DNA from: Candidatus Woesearchaeota archaeon
Lineage (GTDB): Archaea > Nanobdellota > Nanobdellia > SCGC-AAA011-G17 > UBA489
DNA: 14,235 nucleotides
NCBI GenBank assembly: GCA_016177265.1
Contig: JACOVP010000032.1
Coordinates: forward strand, 1-14,235
Direction: 5' to 3'
Within the stretch, counting starts at the first letter, position 1. Every line of letters begins with the position of its first letter. Of the stretch, positions 14,109-14,235 are shown piece by piece. A program made the translations under genes and the position numbers. The notes under the pieces were generated by a model. The model was not told the DNA's origin, searched no databases, and worked only from the letters and a program-made list of their open reading frames with translations.

Positions 14109-14235
14109 ATGTTGAAAAAGAGGTACTTTAGAGGCATTTTTTTACTTCTTGTAGCCAGTTTAGGGATTGCACCCCTTGTTTCAGCAACCCACTTTGGCAT
14201 CACGTATACTAGCGCGCTCAATTTTACTAATGGCC
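14109..14235 (+). CDS. N-terminus of a secreted protein, cut by the window edge
   Basis: The ATG at 14109 opens a frame to the end of the window (42 codons). The first residues are basic (MLKKRYFR), then a hydrophobic core (GIFLLLVASLGIAPLV) ends in SA before THFGITYTS. This is a Sec signal peptide with a likely cleavage after V-S-A. The mature part begins THFGITYTSALNFTNG and is too short to assign; it contains NFT and may be N-glycosylated. A strong GGAGGT (14093-14098) lies 10 nt before the ATG, yet a TATA box sits at leaderless distance, which is discussed as a finding. A cell-surface or exported protein is a reasonable expectation. Confidence 0.75.
   Translation, partial: MLKKRYFRGIFLLLVASLGIAPLVSATHFGITYTSALNFTNG

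Noticed and set aside
1..14235. CRISPR array, insertion sequence or integrase scar
   Set aside because: No regularly spaced repeats, transposase or integrase motifs, or tRNA-end duplications were seen. The region right of the tRNA is too short to test for an integrated element.

Overview
The window reads as a piece of an archaeal genome, probably a small-genome (DPANN-type) or other uncultivated lineage, although nothing here fixes the phylum. Three things point to an archaeon. The tRNA gene has no encoded CCA. The adenine-58 tRNA methyltransferase is of the TrmI type. TATA-like boxes lie a constant 20-24 nt upstream of the start codon of every transcription-unit-leading gene, which is the geometry of leaderless archaeal mRNAs. 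Coding density is very high and the DNA is AT-rich. No CRISPR array, insertion sequence, attachment site or rRNA was seen.

Layout. Positions 1-156 hold the possible 5' end of a leftward gene and the promoter of the first rightward gene. Positions 157-6242 are a mosaic of alternating single genes and one pair: a GT-A-like protein (+), a polytopic GT-C sugar transferase (-), a Dpm1-like polyprenyl-phosphate sugar synthase (+), a sugar nucleotidyltransferase with an NAD-dependent epimerase/dehydratase (-, one operon), and a GT4 glycosyltransferase (-). At about 6254-6281 a symmetrical divergent promoter separates this from a rightward operon of six genes (6294-13188). These are a cytoplasmic alpha/alpha-toroid protein, a nitroreductase-like flavoprotein with an extra N-terminal helical region, a second GT-C-like membrane protein, a GT9 heptosyltransferase-like protein, a GT4 and a GT2. 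The last three probably also have their own internal promoter. Positions 13189-14235 hold a TrmI tRNA methyltransferase (-), a tRNA-Leu(CAA) gene (+) and the start of a secreted protein (+) that runs off the window.

How the genes may work together (inference). The nucleotidyltransferase and epimerase/dehydratase would make an activated sugar. The Dpm1-like enzyme would load a sugar on a polyprenyl phosphate, and the divergently transcribed GT-C enzyme would use that lipid-linked donor on the outer face of the membrane. The GT4, GT9 and GT2 enzymes would assemble a glycan on the inner face. The toroid protein and the nitroreductase-like protein are the two members without an obvious role, and they head the operon. 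That pairing is the best candidate for an undescribed glycan-modifying step.

Gene-expression logic visible in the DNA: operon-leading genes have a TATA box and no usable leader. Internal genes are instead linked by ATGA stop-start overlaps or carry Shine-Dalgarno-like sequences. All three convergent gene pairs have only 0-4 nt between stop codons.
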